A stretch of 64,000 nucleotides of DNA from Salipaludibacillus sp. LMS25 (GTDB taxonomy: Bacteria; Bacillota; Bacilli; Bacillales; Salisediminibacteriaceae). A program made the translations under genes and the position numbers. Shown piece after piece: positions 54,081 to 61,762 of the stretch. Below the pieces are notes generated by a model. That model saw only the letters and a program-made list of their open reading frames with translations. It was not told the DNA's origin and did no database searches. The DNA lies in NCBI RefSeq assembly GCF_024362805.1, contig NZ_CP093299.1, positions 4,062,001-4,126,000 on the forward strand, given 5' to 3'. Numbering within the stretch: position 1 is the stretch's first letter; each line of letters begins with the position of its first letter.

Positions 54081-54821
54081 GTGCTAAAGCGTCTCTTAGC
54101 TAAGCCAGATTATAATGAGAAAATAAACAATACAATTGAATTAATACAGTCCGGAAATGTTGAACATGAAAGTGAATTCATCAATCAATATATTCCATTT
54201 ATAAGAAAAGTGACTGCTGGAGTATGTAAAAGATTTATTAATCCAGATACTGATGATGAGTTTAGTATCGCTTTAATTGCTTTTAGTGAAGCCATTCATC
54301 AATATTCTCCAGATAAAGGGAGTTCCTTTTTGTCTTTTGCAAACCTTGTTATTAGACGACGTGTCATTGATTACATACGGATGGAACAACGTAGAAGAAC
54401 ATCCCTTTCTTTTGACTTTAAAGAAGATGACAAGGAAAATATGGAAAATGTTGCAGAGGTTTCAGCTTCTTTTCAAGACTACTATCAACAACTAGAAAAC
54501 GATCTAAGGCGAGAAGAGATCAGTCATTTTAAGGCCAAGTTGCATACTTTTGGTATCAGCTTAACAGAAGTAGCAGATCAATGTCCGAAACATCAAGATG
54601 CCAGAATGAATATGGTTGGTATTGCGAAAATTATTATTGAAGAAGAAGAGGTTCTCTCCTCATTGATGCTTAAAAAACGTTTACCTGTTAAGCAGCTTAT
54701 GAAGTACATGACGATGAGTAGAAAGACTATAGAGAGAAATAGAAAATATATTATCGCTCTTGTTATTGTGCTTCTCGAAGATTATAAATATCTGAAGGAT
54801 TATTTGAGGGAGTGGTTATAA
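54081..54821 (+). CDS. sigI: RNA polymerase sigma factor SigI
   Basis: The 246-residue product matches SigI: FINQYIPFIRKVTAGVCKRF and DEFSIALIAFSEAIHQYSPD form the sigma region 2 part, SFANLVIRRRVIDYIR the promoter-melting helix, and the C-terminal part (SRKTIERNRKYIIALVIVLL) the SigI-specific region replacing region 4. SigI responds to heat and envelope stress in B. subtilis. GTG 54081 is 6 bases after CGGGGTG; TTG 54057 lacks a site. The stop abuts the rsgI start. Confidence 0.93.
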   Translation: MLKRLLAKPDYNEKINNTIELIQSGNVEHESEFINQYIPFIRKVTAGVCKRFINPDTDDEFSIALIAFSEAIHQYSPDKGSSFLSFANLVIRRRVIDYIRMEQRRRTSLSFDFKEDDKENMENVAEVSASFQDYYQQLENDLRREEISHFKAKLHTFGISLTEVADQCPKHQDARMNMVGIAKIIIEEEEVLSSLMLKKRLPVKQLMKYMTMSRKTIERNRKYIIALVIVLLEDYKYLKDYLREWL

Positions 54822-55574
54822 ATGAAAAAAGGGGTCGTGATGGAAGTGAGGAATAGGCACATTATCGTCATGACAAAAGACGGTGAATTTATTCGTGCCA
54901 AACCTGATGAACATGCACACGTAGGGGAGGAAGTAGAATTTTCTGCTTTTCCTTTGTATTCCTTTTATCGCATAGTGGATAAAAAACTATATAGTGTGCC
55001 TTTAACATTTACGCTTATTATATTATTGTGCCTGCCATTCGGGCCTCTCGTCCAACCTTCAAAAGTGTATGGGATTATTTCACTTGATATGAACCCTAGT
55101 ATTGAGATGGCTGTAAATGAAGAATATGAAGTGATATATACGTCCAGTTATGATAAAGAAGGCCAAACGTTATTAGCAGATATCGATACTACATTCAAAG
55201 GAATGACTGTTAGCCGAGCTACAAATATTATTCTAGAAGAGGGTTACGAACAAGGGATATTAAACGAGACAAGTTCCGTTTATATTACGTCTCCGTTGGC
55301 TTTTAATGATCCTTTATTAACGAATGAGATAGGGGATTGGTCGTCTAAGTTATCAAATGAGGTGGAGTTAACAATTTATTCTGTCTATGTAGATGATGAG
55401 TTAGTGGAAAAAGCGAGAGAACAAGCTGTTTCTCCTCTTAAGATGTTGCTATTATCATACTATAATCAAGAGGAGACTGGGAAGTCATTAGATAGTCATT
55501 ATTCAGTCAACGAGCTTATCGATTTAACTGGTTTTCCATTAGATGAGCTAACGAGTGTCACTGTTATTAACTAA
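54822..55574 (+). CDS. rsgI: Anti-sigma-I factor RsgI, short form
   Basis: A 250-residue single-pass protein: an N-terminal anti-sigma domain (KKGVVMEVRNRHIIVMTKDG), a membrane helix at about 59-77, and the conserved extracytoplasmic domain starting IISLDMNPSIEM. Asn91-Pro92 corresponds to the site where RsgI proteins are reported to self-cleave. B. subtilis RsgI is about 381 residues with a disordered C-terminal extension; here the protein ends soon after the conserved domain. It starts directly at the sigI stop, so the two are coupled. Confidence 0.9.
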   Translation: MKKGVVMEVRNRHIIVMTKDGEFIRAKPDEHAHVGEEVEFSAFPLYSFYRIVDKKLYSVPLTFTLIILLCLPFGPLVQPSKVYGIISLDMNPSIEMAVNEEYEVIYTSSYDKEGQTLLADIDTTFKGMTVSRATNIILEEGYEQGILNETSSVYITSPLAFNDPLLTNEIGDWSSKLSNEVELTIYSVYVDDELVEKAREQAVSPLKMLLLSYYNQEETGKSLDSHYSVNELIDLTGFPLDELTSVTVIN

Positions 55575-55613
55575 AAAATTTAAACTAGATAAAATGCTCC
55601 TTCATCAATCATG

Positions 55614-55722
55614 AACTGCACCCCAATTGTTGGACACTGTCTACAATTGGAGGTGCAGTTTTTCTATGGCTAAATATACCCTTGAGGAAAAATTAGCAGT
55701 TACACACTATTTGGAGGTGTAG
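55614..55722 (+). mobile_element. IS3-type element left-end remnant
   Basis: AACTGCACC-CCAATTGT and ACAATTGG-AGGTGCAGTT (55614-55660) form the imperfect terminal dyad of IS3/IS150-type elements. They are followed at ATG 55666 by the first 18 codons of OrfA (MAKYTLEEKLAVTHYLEV) and a stop. The rest of the element is gone. The hairpin plus TTTTTC may now serve as the terminator of sigI-rsgI. Confidence 0.75.
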
Positions 55723-55764
55723 AAAGGTTTTGATGCTAGACTTTTGTCGTAAGTTTGAGCAATC

Positions 55765-56706
55765 TCAATCCGGTGACTTATCTTCTGAGTTGTATCTAAG
55801 TTCATTTAGCTTTAATAGATGATTCATGCGATCCATCCTTGTGGATTGTAAATCATTTGCTTGACGTTGTAAATAAGACGCCATTTGTTTAATCGTTCGC
55901 ACCATCTCTTCATATTTTTCTTGCTGTTGTGAGGTATTTAATGAGTCATAAGTTTTAAGTAAATTAGGCAAGTCATGTTGAATCATCCGCTTCATATGGT
56001 GTTTTTCTTCTATGTCTAATAAGTGAAATTCCTCTGCACATCGTTGAAGCTCTTGAAGTAGTTTATTCAATGCCTTGTCTGTTGTCAAATCAATTTCTTT
56101 ATAGTAATCATACGTATGTTCTGCAGACGATATAAGGGCTTTTATTTGTGACTCGTTATCTGTTGAAGGAGAGAGCTGTTGTTCTTGATTAAAGTTGGAT
56201 TGGTTTTTAATTTCTTCGAGCTTCATATTTTCTCCTGATAGGGATAAATCAAGTCTATGGATATGATGGAATAAGGATTGAAAAAAAGGATGTTTTCTAA
56301 TATTCCTTACAATGGTTTTACCGTTATACTGATAGTAGATGGTAGAGTCAATAATTTTACCAAAGCCGTTTTCCATTTTTATGTTTTTTCGATAACTTGT
56401 AATATAAACCCTCTTTTTAATAGTTGAGGAAGATTTTTTTGTATCAATAAGTTCAGTGTGAATTTTCTTTTGTTTAATTTTTATTTTAAAACTGAAGCCC
56501 TGAATACTACGCTTAAATGTTTTATTTAAGCGGGGTAGTTCTGTCAGCGCTGCAAGATCTGATATAAATTCTTCTGCCTCATAAACGAATTCTTTCGTGT
56601 GTTCGTTCATTAGAGCTGGTTCATTTAAAGGTTTCATATAGTTGGGCAAGAGAGGAAGAATCCAATTTTGCTCCCACAATCTTTCACGCCAGTTCACTCG
56701 TTTCAC
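55765..56706 (-). CDS. TelA partner with XpaC-like C-terminal part
   Basis: A 313-residue soluble protein downstream of telA with a 15-base gap. The N-terminal half is beta-rich and basic (KIKIKQKKIHTELIDTKKSS). The C-terminal 120 residues are helical (MIQHDLPNLLKTYDSLNTS, then MASYLQRQANDLQ) and resemble the end of XpaC (5-bromo-4-chloroindolyl phosphate hydrolysis) proteins, which pair with TelA-family genes in Bacillus. There is no XpaC-type membrane segment, so it may be a distinct partner. Function unknown. Confidence 0.6.
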   Translation of the reverse strand: MKRVNWRERLWEQNWILPLLPNYMKPLNEPALMNEHTKEFVYEAEEFISDLAALTELPRLNKTFKRSIQGFSFKIKIKQKKIHTELIDTKKSSSTIKKRVYITSYRKNIKMENGFGKIIDSTIYYQYNGKTIVRNIRKHPFFQSLFHHIHRLDLSLSGENMKLEEIKNQSNFNQEQQLSPSTDNESQIKALISSAEHTYDYYKEIDLTTDKALNKLLQELQRCAEEFHLLDIEEKHHMKRMIQHDLPNLLKTYDSLNTSQQQEKYEEMVRTIKQMASYLQRQANDLQSTRMDRMNHLLKLNELRYNSEDKSPD

Positions 56707-56721
56707 CCCGCATATGTCTTT

Positions 56722-57762
56722 CTAATTTAGCAGCTTACGTTCCATTTGATCATTAAGCTGTTCCATTTCATTTATGAATTTTTTGCTTGATTCGATAATT
56801 CGTTCATTGGATTGTTCAGTCATCTCAATAGCTGAATACACATCTTCGTATGCTTTTTTAAAGGTTTCCATCGCTACTGCTGGCTCTTCAAGCGTCTTCA
56901 GTGTTTCTTCGGTATTAGATTTAAGCATTTCCGCATTATTAAGTAACATGGATTCGGTGGTTTTGTTGACACTTTGGACAGCATCAATGACTTTTTTCTG
57001 ATTGCTAAGTGATAATTGAATAGACGCAGTCACTGTAATGATGTTTTTAGTCATCGTAATAGCATTGAAAATAGCTTCTTCTAATTTTTCATTATTTTCA
57101 ACAATAATATCGACAGAAGCTAACGATTGTTGGAGAACAAGGACAGCTTGCTGCATATTTTTAACTCTTGTTAAAACTTTTTGTTGGCCTTTTTGTATAG
57201 GTGTAGGGTCTTCTTGCCATTCTTCCTTTAATAACTCTTTCTCGAGCATAACATTAAGTTCTTTACCAACTTCTATTTGCTCATTTAAACCTTTAATTCG
57301 TTCGCGAGCCACACCCTTTAATTGGTGGAGCATAACCGTGTCTTCCTGTAAGCGATCCTTTCCGTGCAGTAGCGCTTCAATAATAGTATCTACTTCACTT
57401 TCAATGGATTGATATTTTTGAGCGTATTTCTCCACCGGGCTTCGGCGGATCAATTTTGTTAGAAATTGCTTAAATCGCCCTTCTTGTAAATAATTTGGTT
57501 CAAGTTCGCCAACCACTTCTTTTAATTTTGAGAGTTGTTCAGGTAAATCGTGGTTTGGTTCATTCATCATATCGCTGACAGGGCGTTTTAATGCTTCAAG
57601 AGATTCACCAGCTTTCTCTTGTTCATGTGCACCAAGTTTACCAATTGAGTTTAAAATATCGTGGATGTTTTGGTCTGACTTTGTAGTGCTGAGTTCAGAA
57701 TCTTGAGAAGGTGTCAGGCTATTGGCATTTTCTGTAGCAGTAAACTTATTATTATCGTTCAT
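56722..57762 (-). CDS. telA: TelA/KlaA-family toxic-anion-resistance-like protein
   Basis: A 346-residue, mostly coiled-coil protein. FLTKLIRRSPVEKYAQKYQS near residue 103, the LKGVARERIKGLNEQIEVGK helix and the C-terminal NQKKVIDAVQSVNKTTESML are typical TelA family (B. subtilis YaaN/YceH). Members were linked to tellurite resistance and phage inhibition on plasmids, but chromosomal copies are better viewed as envelope-stress genes of unknown mechanism. First gene of a two-gene minus-strand operon; AATGGAGGT precedes the start at 57762. Confidence 0.88.
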   Translation of the reverse strand: MNDNNKFTATENANSLTPSQDSELSTTKSDQNIHDILNSIGKLGAHEQEKAGESLEALKRPVSDMMNEPNHDLPEQLSKLKEVVGELEPNYLQEGRFKQFLTKLIRRSPVEKYAQKYQSIESEVDTIIEALLHGKDRLQEDTVMLHQLKGVARERIKGLNEQIEVGKELNVMLEKELLKEEWQEDPTPIQKGQQKVLTRVKNMQQAVLVLQQSLASVDIIVENNEKLEEAIFNAITMTKNIITVTASIQLSLSNQKKVIDAVQSVNKTTESMLLNNAEMLKSNTEETLKTLEEPAVAMETFKKAYEDVYSAIEMTEQSNERIIESSKKFINEMEQLNDQMERKLLN

Positions 57763-58333
57763 ATATATACCTCCATTTTTTTTGAGGGAAAGTCACCGTA
57801 TCATTTATTTACGAGTTCAACACAGTAAAGTTTCAATATACTACTGTTACCCTAAATTATACAGATATCAAACGAATGACACAATTGAACTTCTCAAACT
57901 GTCCAAAATATTTTAAAGATGGTGTCATAACATGACAGTTTATTGTAATTAGGCAGTATTACCTATCAGTGTAGCAGATAAGGTATAAAGTCCTGATTTT
58001 TATCTAAATCTTCTGTGACATGAGGTGAGAGCGTTAACATAGACCTTTGATACTAGTTGGAGAGAATTACACCTTGAATTAATCTGATGTTGTATGATAC
58101 AAAAGATATAAGAGTAAGGACGATATGTGGTATAAAAGTAGTTTTTAACGTACTAGTTTTCGGTTAGAGGGTTGATTTAGCTGAAGATGAGCCCGTGGGA
58201 AAGCGTCCGCCTGTAGCAGAAGTTCAATGTATGAGTTTTTACAGGGTGGATTGTGTATGATGAAATTGATTCTCTTTAATAACAATTATTAAAAAATAGC
58301 TTTAATATAAATGACTCAGAAAGAGTGATGACG
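57763..58333. other. Intergenic stretch with a fragment of a widespread Bacillaceae repeat
   Basis: No gene is recognised. Bases 58191-58227 (CCCGTGGGAAAGCGTCCGCC, then TGTAGCAGAAGTTCAA) resemble the 3' end of a GC-richer intergenic repeat common in Bacillus relatives (CCCGCGGAAAGCG...GTAGCGGAAATCAA). The local GC rise supports a separate origin. The identification is from memory. Confidence 0.45.
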
Positions 58334-58720
58334 ATGAAAAAATGGATTGGCTTAGGGGTAATGAGTGTTGTAATGGTTTCTGTATGGGGAGTTTTGTTAT
58401 CATTCATGTTTAGTCATGATAATAATAGTGCCTCCAGTTCTGAACCACAAACGATGGATGCGAACGAATCGTTAAATATGCCATCGTACGGTGTTAATGA
58501 GGATGACGTTGTGTCAGTAGAGGAGACAGAAAATGATAAAGTTACCGCTGCAGATAATAATGATGAGTTAGATGATGAAGGGACAAATAAGGACGAGTGG
58601 GATTTTTCAGGAAAATCTGTATCTGTTGCTGATATTACAATTAGAGAAGGCGATGCTATCGGTTATGGAGAAGGTGTCTCTATCGATGAGTTGTTAGAGG
58701 GTTTCTCTATAAGTGAGTAA
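58334..58720 (+). CDS. Small membrane-anchored acidic protein of unknown function
   Basis: A 128-residue protein with a single N-terminal hydrophobic segment (WIGLGVMSVVMVSVWGVLLS) and a low-complexity Ser/Asp/Glu/Asn extracytoplasmic region ending in DFSGKSVSVADITIREGDAI. The acidity fits surface exposure in a haloalkaliphile. No family is recognised. ATG 58334 is chosen, 8 bases after AGAAAGAG; GTG 58325 and ATG 58328 are alternatives. It lies just upstream of tatA, but a separate promoter-like TATAAT sits before tatA. Confidence 0.65.
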   Translation: MKKWIGLGVMSVVMVSVWGVLLSFMFSHDNNSASSSEPQTMDANESLNMPSYGVNEDDVVSVEETENDKVTAADNNDELDDEGTNKDEWDFSGKSVSVADITIREGDAIGYGEGVSIDELLEGFSISE

Positions 58721-58818
58721 TTTTTAAAAATGTTTTTAACATGTTCATAGTAAAATCCGTTAAAACCCCTTATAATAGACAGTAAGTAAGGAATTCTGTC
58801 GAGAGGGGTTTTAATTGT

Positions 58819-59004
58819 ATGTTTTCTAATATTGGCATCCCTGGCCTTTTATTAATATTGGTTATCGCTTTAGTCATCTTTGGACCGAAAAAATTGCCCG
58901 AAATTGGTAAAGCGATGGGACAAACACTTAAAGAGTTTAAAAATTCAACTAAAGAGCTTACTAAAGATGATGATGAAACAAATCATCATCGTAAGAACGA
59001 TTAG
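58819..59004 (+). CDS. tatA: Twin-arginine translocase subunit TatA
   Basis: A 61-residue protein: a short N-terminal membrane helix ([18 protein letters not shown]), the [20 protein letters not shown] amphipathic helix and a charged tail. This is the pore-forming TatA/E type. With TatC (next gene, 76 bases on) it forms a minimal Tat system for folded proteins such as QcrA at 12.9 kb. No tatB is present, as usual in Gram-positives. Confidence 0.95.
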   Translation: MFSNIGIPGLLLILVIALVIFGPKKLPEIGKAMGQTLKEFKNSTKELTKDDDETNHHRKND

Positions 59005-59080
59005 TCTCGATAATAGATTGTAGAGAGATGTGAGGTGTAGGTCCATCTGACATCTTTGTCGTGTTTAAGGAGCGTCCAGT

Positions 59081-59824
59081 ATGACAGATAAAAATATGAA
59101 TGTCCTTGATCATTTAGAAGAGTTACGAAAACGAATTTTAATTGTATTTACTGCTTTCCTTCTGATTTTTATCAGTATATTCGTTTTTATAAGGGATATA
59201 TATAGTTGGTTCACACGAGGATTAGATATGCCTTTAGCTGTATTGGGACCATTAGATATAGTCGTTATCTATTTTTCGTTGGCAGCGGTAATCGCTTTTG
59301 CCTTAACAGTTCCTGTGGTTGTGTTTCAGATCTGGCTTTTTGTAAAACCGGCGTTAACAGCTAAGGAAAAAAAAGTCACTGCATTATATATCCCGGCTTC
59401 CTTTTTATTATTTATTGGGGGATTAGCTTTCGGATATTTTGTTGTCATGCCACTCGTACTGAACTTTTTATTAGAATTAGGTACAGGCACGTTTGAGATT
59501 ATGCTTACAGCTGATAAGTACTTTCAATTTGTTCTAAGGATGACAGTCCCGTTTAGTATTTTATTTGAAATGCCTCTTGTTGTCATGTTCTTAACGAGTG
59601 TAGGTATGATGACCCCTATGGCCATGAAGAAAAATCGTAAATACGCGTATTTTGCCATTGTAGTTGTCAGTGTCGTTATTTCACCACCGGACTTTATATC
59701 TGATGTTCTCGTCATAATACCTTTAATTTTGCTTTATGAAATAAGCATCAACTTATCAGCCATTATTTATAGGCGACGGCTTAAACGAGAACAACTAAAA
59801 GAGAGACAGGAGATTGTTAAGTAG
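59081..59824 (+). CDS. tatC: Twin-arginine translocase subunit TatC
   Basis: A 247-residue membrane protein with six helices. The N-terminal NVLDHLEELRKRILI motif, the F-x-x-KPAL segment (FVKPALTAKEKKV near residue 87) and SPPDFISDVLVIIPLILLYE near the C-terminus are TatC signatures. It recognises RR signal peptides. ATG 59081 follows AAGGAGCG. A terminator follows. Confidence 0.95.
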   Translation: MTDKNMNVLDHLEELRKRILIVFTAFLLIFISIFVFIRDIYSWFTRGLDMPLAVLGPLDIVVIYFSLAAVIAFALTVPVVVFQIWLFVKPALTAKEKKVTALYIPASFLLFIGGLAFGYFVVMPLVLNFLLELGTGTFEIMLTADKYFQFVLRMTVPFSILFEMPLVVMFLTSVGMMTPMAMKKNRKYAYFAIVVVSVVISPPDFISDVLVIIPLILLYEISINLSAIIYRRRLKREQLKERQEIVK

Positions 59825-59858
59825 CAACCAGCTGCATCATGTTAAAAACGACTATATG

Positions 59859-59890
59859 AAAAAGTTAGGAGATATTCTCCTAGCTTTTTT
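59859..59890 (+). terminator. Terminator of tatA-tatC
   Basis: A 14-bp stem AAAAAGTTAGGAGA / TCTCCTAGCTTTTT (one G-T pair) with a 3-base loop and continued T-run. Confidence 0.88.
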
Positions 59891-60095
59891 CTATAAGAAT
59901 AATTAATTTTAAGTCAGAAGTGAGAAAAAACTTGTCAAACTTCTTTGCGTGTTATGTTTGTAAAGTAAAAACCGGGTATTGCACACAATCGTCATAGTAT
60001 AGTCAAGATTTCGCCATTAAATGAATCCAAAACTGACCATTTTTATAAGAAAATAAGACTATGCTAGTAGAAAATTAATTGAGGGAGGAAGGTAG

Positions 60096-60992
60096 ATGAT
60101 TTTACAGCCGAAAAAACTTCTGAACAGGCTGTTAAAAAGCCTTCTTGTGTCTTTTATATGTAGTAGTGTTTTTAGCATCATCTTGATAGCCACCGAGATC
60201 CGGCTCCCCTTTCCAATTGAAGCATCCTATACACTGCACCTCATTTTATTTTTGTATCTCACTGTGAAGATTTTTTATGTCAGTTTGTTATTTGATCAAC
60301 TGCATCTTTCGCCCGGGGCTAAAGGGCTTAGCTTATTCTGTTATTTTTTTATAATGACAGGAAGCCTTCAAGTGTTAGAATACCTTATTGCTCAACTTAA
60401 TGTGCACTCTAAAGCAATAGCTGGTCACATTATATATACGTTAGCTGTTTCCACAGTTACATTGTTCGTTTTTAACTATTATGGAGACGGAGAAGAAAGA
60501 TATACGAAGAGGCTAAGACTATATTTCAGTCATCAAAGTTTTTTAAAGTGGCTTTTTAAATGTATCTACGCCATTTTCTTATTATTTGCAGCACATTACT
60601 TAATAAATAGTATGCTCGTTCCATTTATAGAGCCATATTATAACGAGCGATACGTTAACATTTTGAAAGTGCCTTATAATACTCAAACTGTGAAATATGT
60701 TGCCATGGCAACCCATGCAGTTATTATGGTAGTGGGATTTATACCTTTATTTGCCTTATGGAAGGGGTCTAAAACATCACTCTTATTCTGGTTTGGATTT
60801 CCATTATTTTTAACATTAGCTGTTCAACCATTTATTTTTAATCCCCACTGGCCACTTGGTTTTAGATTTCCACTGTTTATTGAAGAAACGCTTATTATGT
60901 CTATTCATGCCATTATTCTCGTGTATCTATTTTATGTAGCAGATGACACGCATAAAGAGGAAGAACTGTTGGAGAATAAATTGAATGTCTAA
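60096..60992 (+). CDS. Polytopic membrane protein of unknown function
   Basis: A 298-residue protein with about eight hydrophobic segments, for example LLVSFICSSVFSIILIATEI, LFCYFFIMTGSLQVLEYLIA and LFWFGFPLFLTLAVQPFIF. A charged loop (GDGEERYTKRLRLYF) lies mid-protein, and the end is acidic. No family is recognised. It starts at ATG 60096 behind GAGGGAGGAAGG and appears monocistronic. Confidence 0.7.
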   Translation: MILQPKKLLNRLLKSLLVSFICSSVFSIILIATEIRLPFPIEASYTLHLILFLYLTVKIFYVSLLFDQLHLSPGAKGLSLFCYFFIMTGSLQVLEYLIAQLNVHSKAIAGHIIYTLAVSTVTLFVFNYYGDGEERYTKRLRLYFSHQSFLKWLFKCIYAIFLLFAAHYLINSMLVPFIEPYYNERYVNILKVPYNTQTVKYVAMATHAVIMVVGFIPLFALWKGSKTSLLFWFGFPLFLTLAVQPFIFNPHWPLGFRFPLFIEETLIMSIHAIILVYLFYVADDTHKEEELLENKLNV

Positions 60993-61278
60993 TTGGTTAT
61001 GCATGGTTAGAAATTAAAATAAAGAGTGTTTCAAAGGGTAGGTGAGTTCCTGTTCACTCATTTCTTCTGCATATTCGATTCTATGCATCAATGACAAATC
61101 CATTAGGTGCTACTCTGTCATCGTCGTCGTTAAATATATCTGTCAAACCATGAGGCGAACTACTTCTCCAGGGAAGATAGGGCTCATACGCCATTCGATT
61201 CTGATATTGGTGCAGTGTTTATCTCCCTATAATCTCAACAGAATTAGGGGAAATAGAGCCACTTAAAATCACAGATTC
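60993..61278. other. Intergenic stretch of about 290 bp
   Basis: A minus-strand frame ending near 61087 (MAYEPYLPWRSSSPHGLTDI, then an acidic NDDDDRVAPNGFVIDA end) lacks a convincing start and may be a gene remnant. Nothing else was seen. Confidence 0.35.
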
Positions 61279-61341
61279 ATAAAGCTAAGCTTCAATCAGT
61301 GGGAGAAGAACGAATACTCTCACTGATTGAAGGATCGTTTA
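61279..61341 (+). repeat. Dispersed hairpin repeat, short copy (R6) overlapping a gene end
   Basis: ATAAAGCTAAGCTTCAATCA, then GTGGGAG, followed by a modified loop and CTCACTGATTGAAGGATCGTTTA: hairpin A and the GATCGTTT tail without hairpin B. It overlaps the last 15-17 codons of the minus-strand gene at 61292-61762, so the repeat supplies that protein's C-terminus and stop. Confidence 0.85.
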
Positions 61342-61762
61342 ATGCTGCTATTGTTTTTTCCCTATTCCACGTGTAATTGAAATGGCTAGGCTTTAAAAGC
61401 TTAGGGTTAATCATTTCAATTTGGTCTAATTCACCTGAATTTTTTTCGATTGTAAAAGTGAGCCGGTGTATCCCAAGATTATTAACATATGTTTTAGCTT
61501 CTTTTGAAATTAAAATCCAACTATTTGTAGCTACACTATAGGAACTACGAGCTAGAAGTAACTCTCCACGAGTAAGTTGTAACTCAAGATGGTAAGTTCC
61601 TGTTTGATTAATAGGTAATAACATGGAGGAATTTCCTTTAAGCTGCCCCTTTAAAGATGTTACTTCCTGTTCTTCTCCCATACGCATAGGTGTTCTAAGG
61701 ATGAAAAATAATAGTGAGCCAAGAGTGAGCACAGCAATTAAGAGGGATATTTTCGTGTCCAT
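61292..61762 (-). CDS. Unknown membrane-anchored protein in the fluoride operon
   Basis: A 156-residue protein with one N-terminal membrane helix (ISLLIAVLTLGSLLFFIL) and an extracytoplasmic domain of about 120 residues with beta-sandwich-like strands (GTYHLELQLTRGELLLARSS, then HRLTFTIEKNSGELDQIEMI). It has a strong AAAGGAGG ribosome site inside the end of the CLC gene and overlaps it by 25 bases, so it is cotranscribed under the fluoride riboswitch. No family recognised. The last residues (NDPSISESIRSSPTD) are encoded by repeat R6, so the C-terminus may be altered or truncated. Confidence 0.75.
   Translation of the reverse strand: MDTKISLLIAVLTLGSLLFFILRTPMRMGEEQEVTSLKGQLKGNSSMLLPINQTGTYHLELQLTRGELLLARSSYSVATNSWILISKEAKTYVNNLGIHRLTFTIEKNSGELDQIEMINPKLLKPSHFNYTWNREKTIAALNDPSISESIRSSPTD

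Noticed and set aside
61042..61266. A 74-codon plus-strand frame after the membrane protein gene
   Set aside because: Cys/Ser/Ile-rich shadow-like composition and no ribosome site; the minus strand looks slightly more coding-like but has no start.
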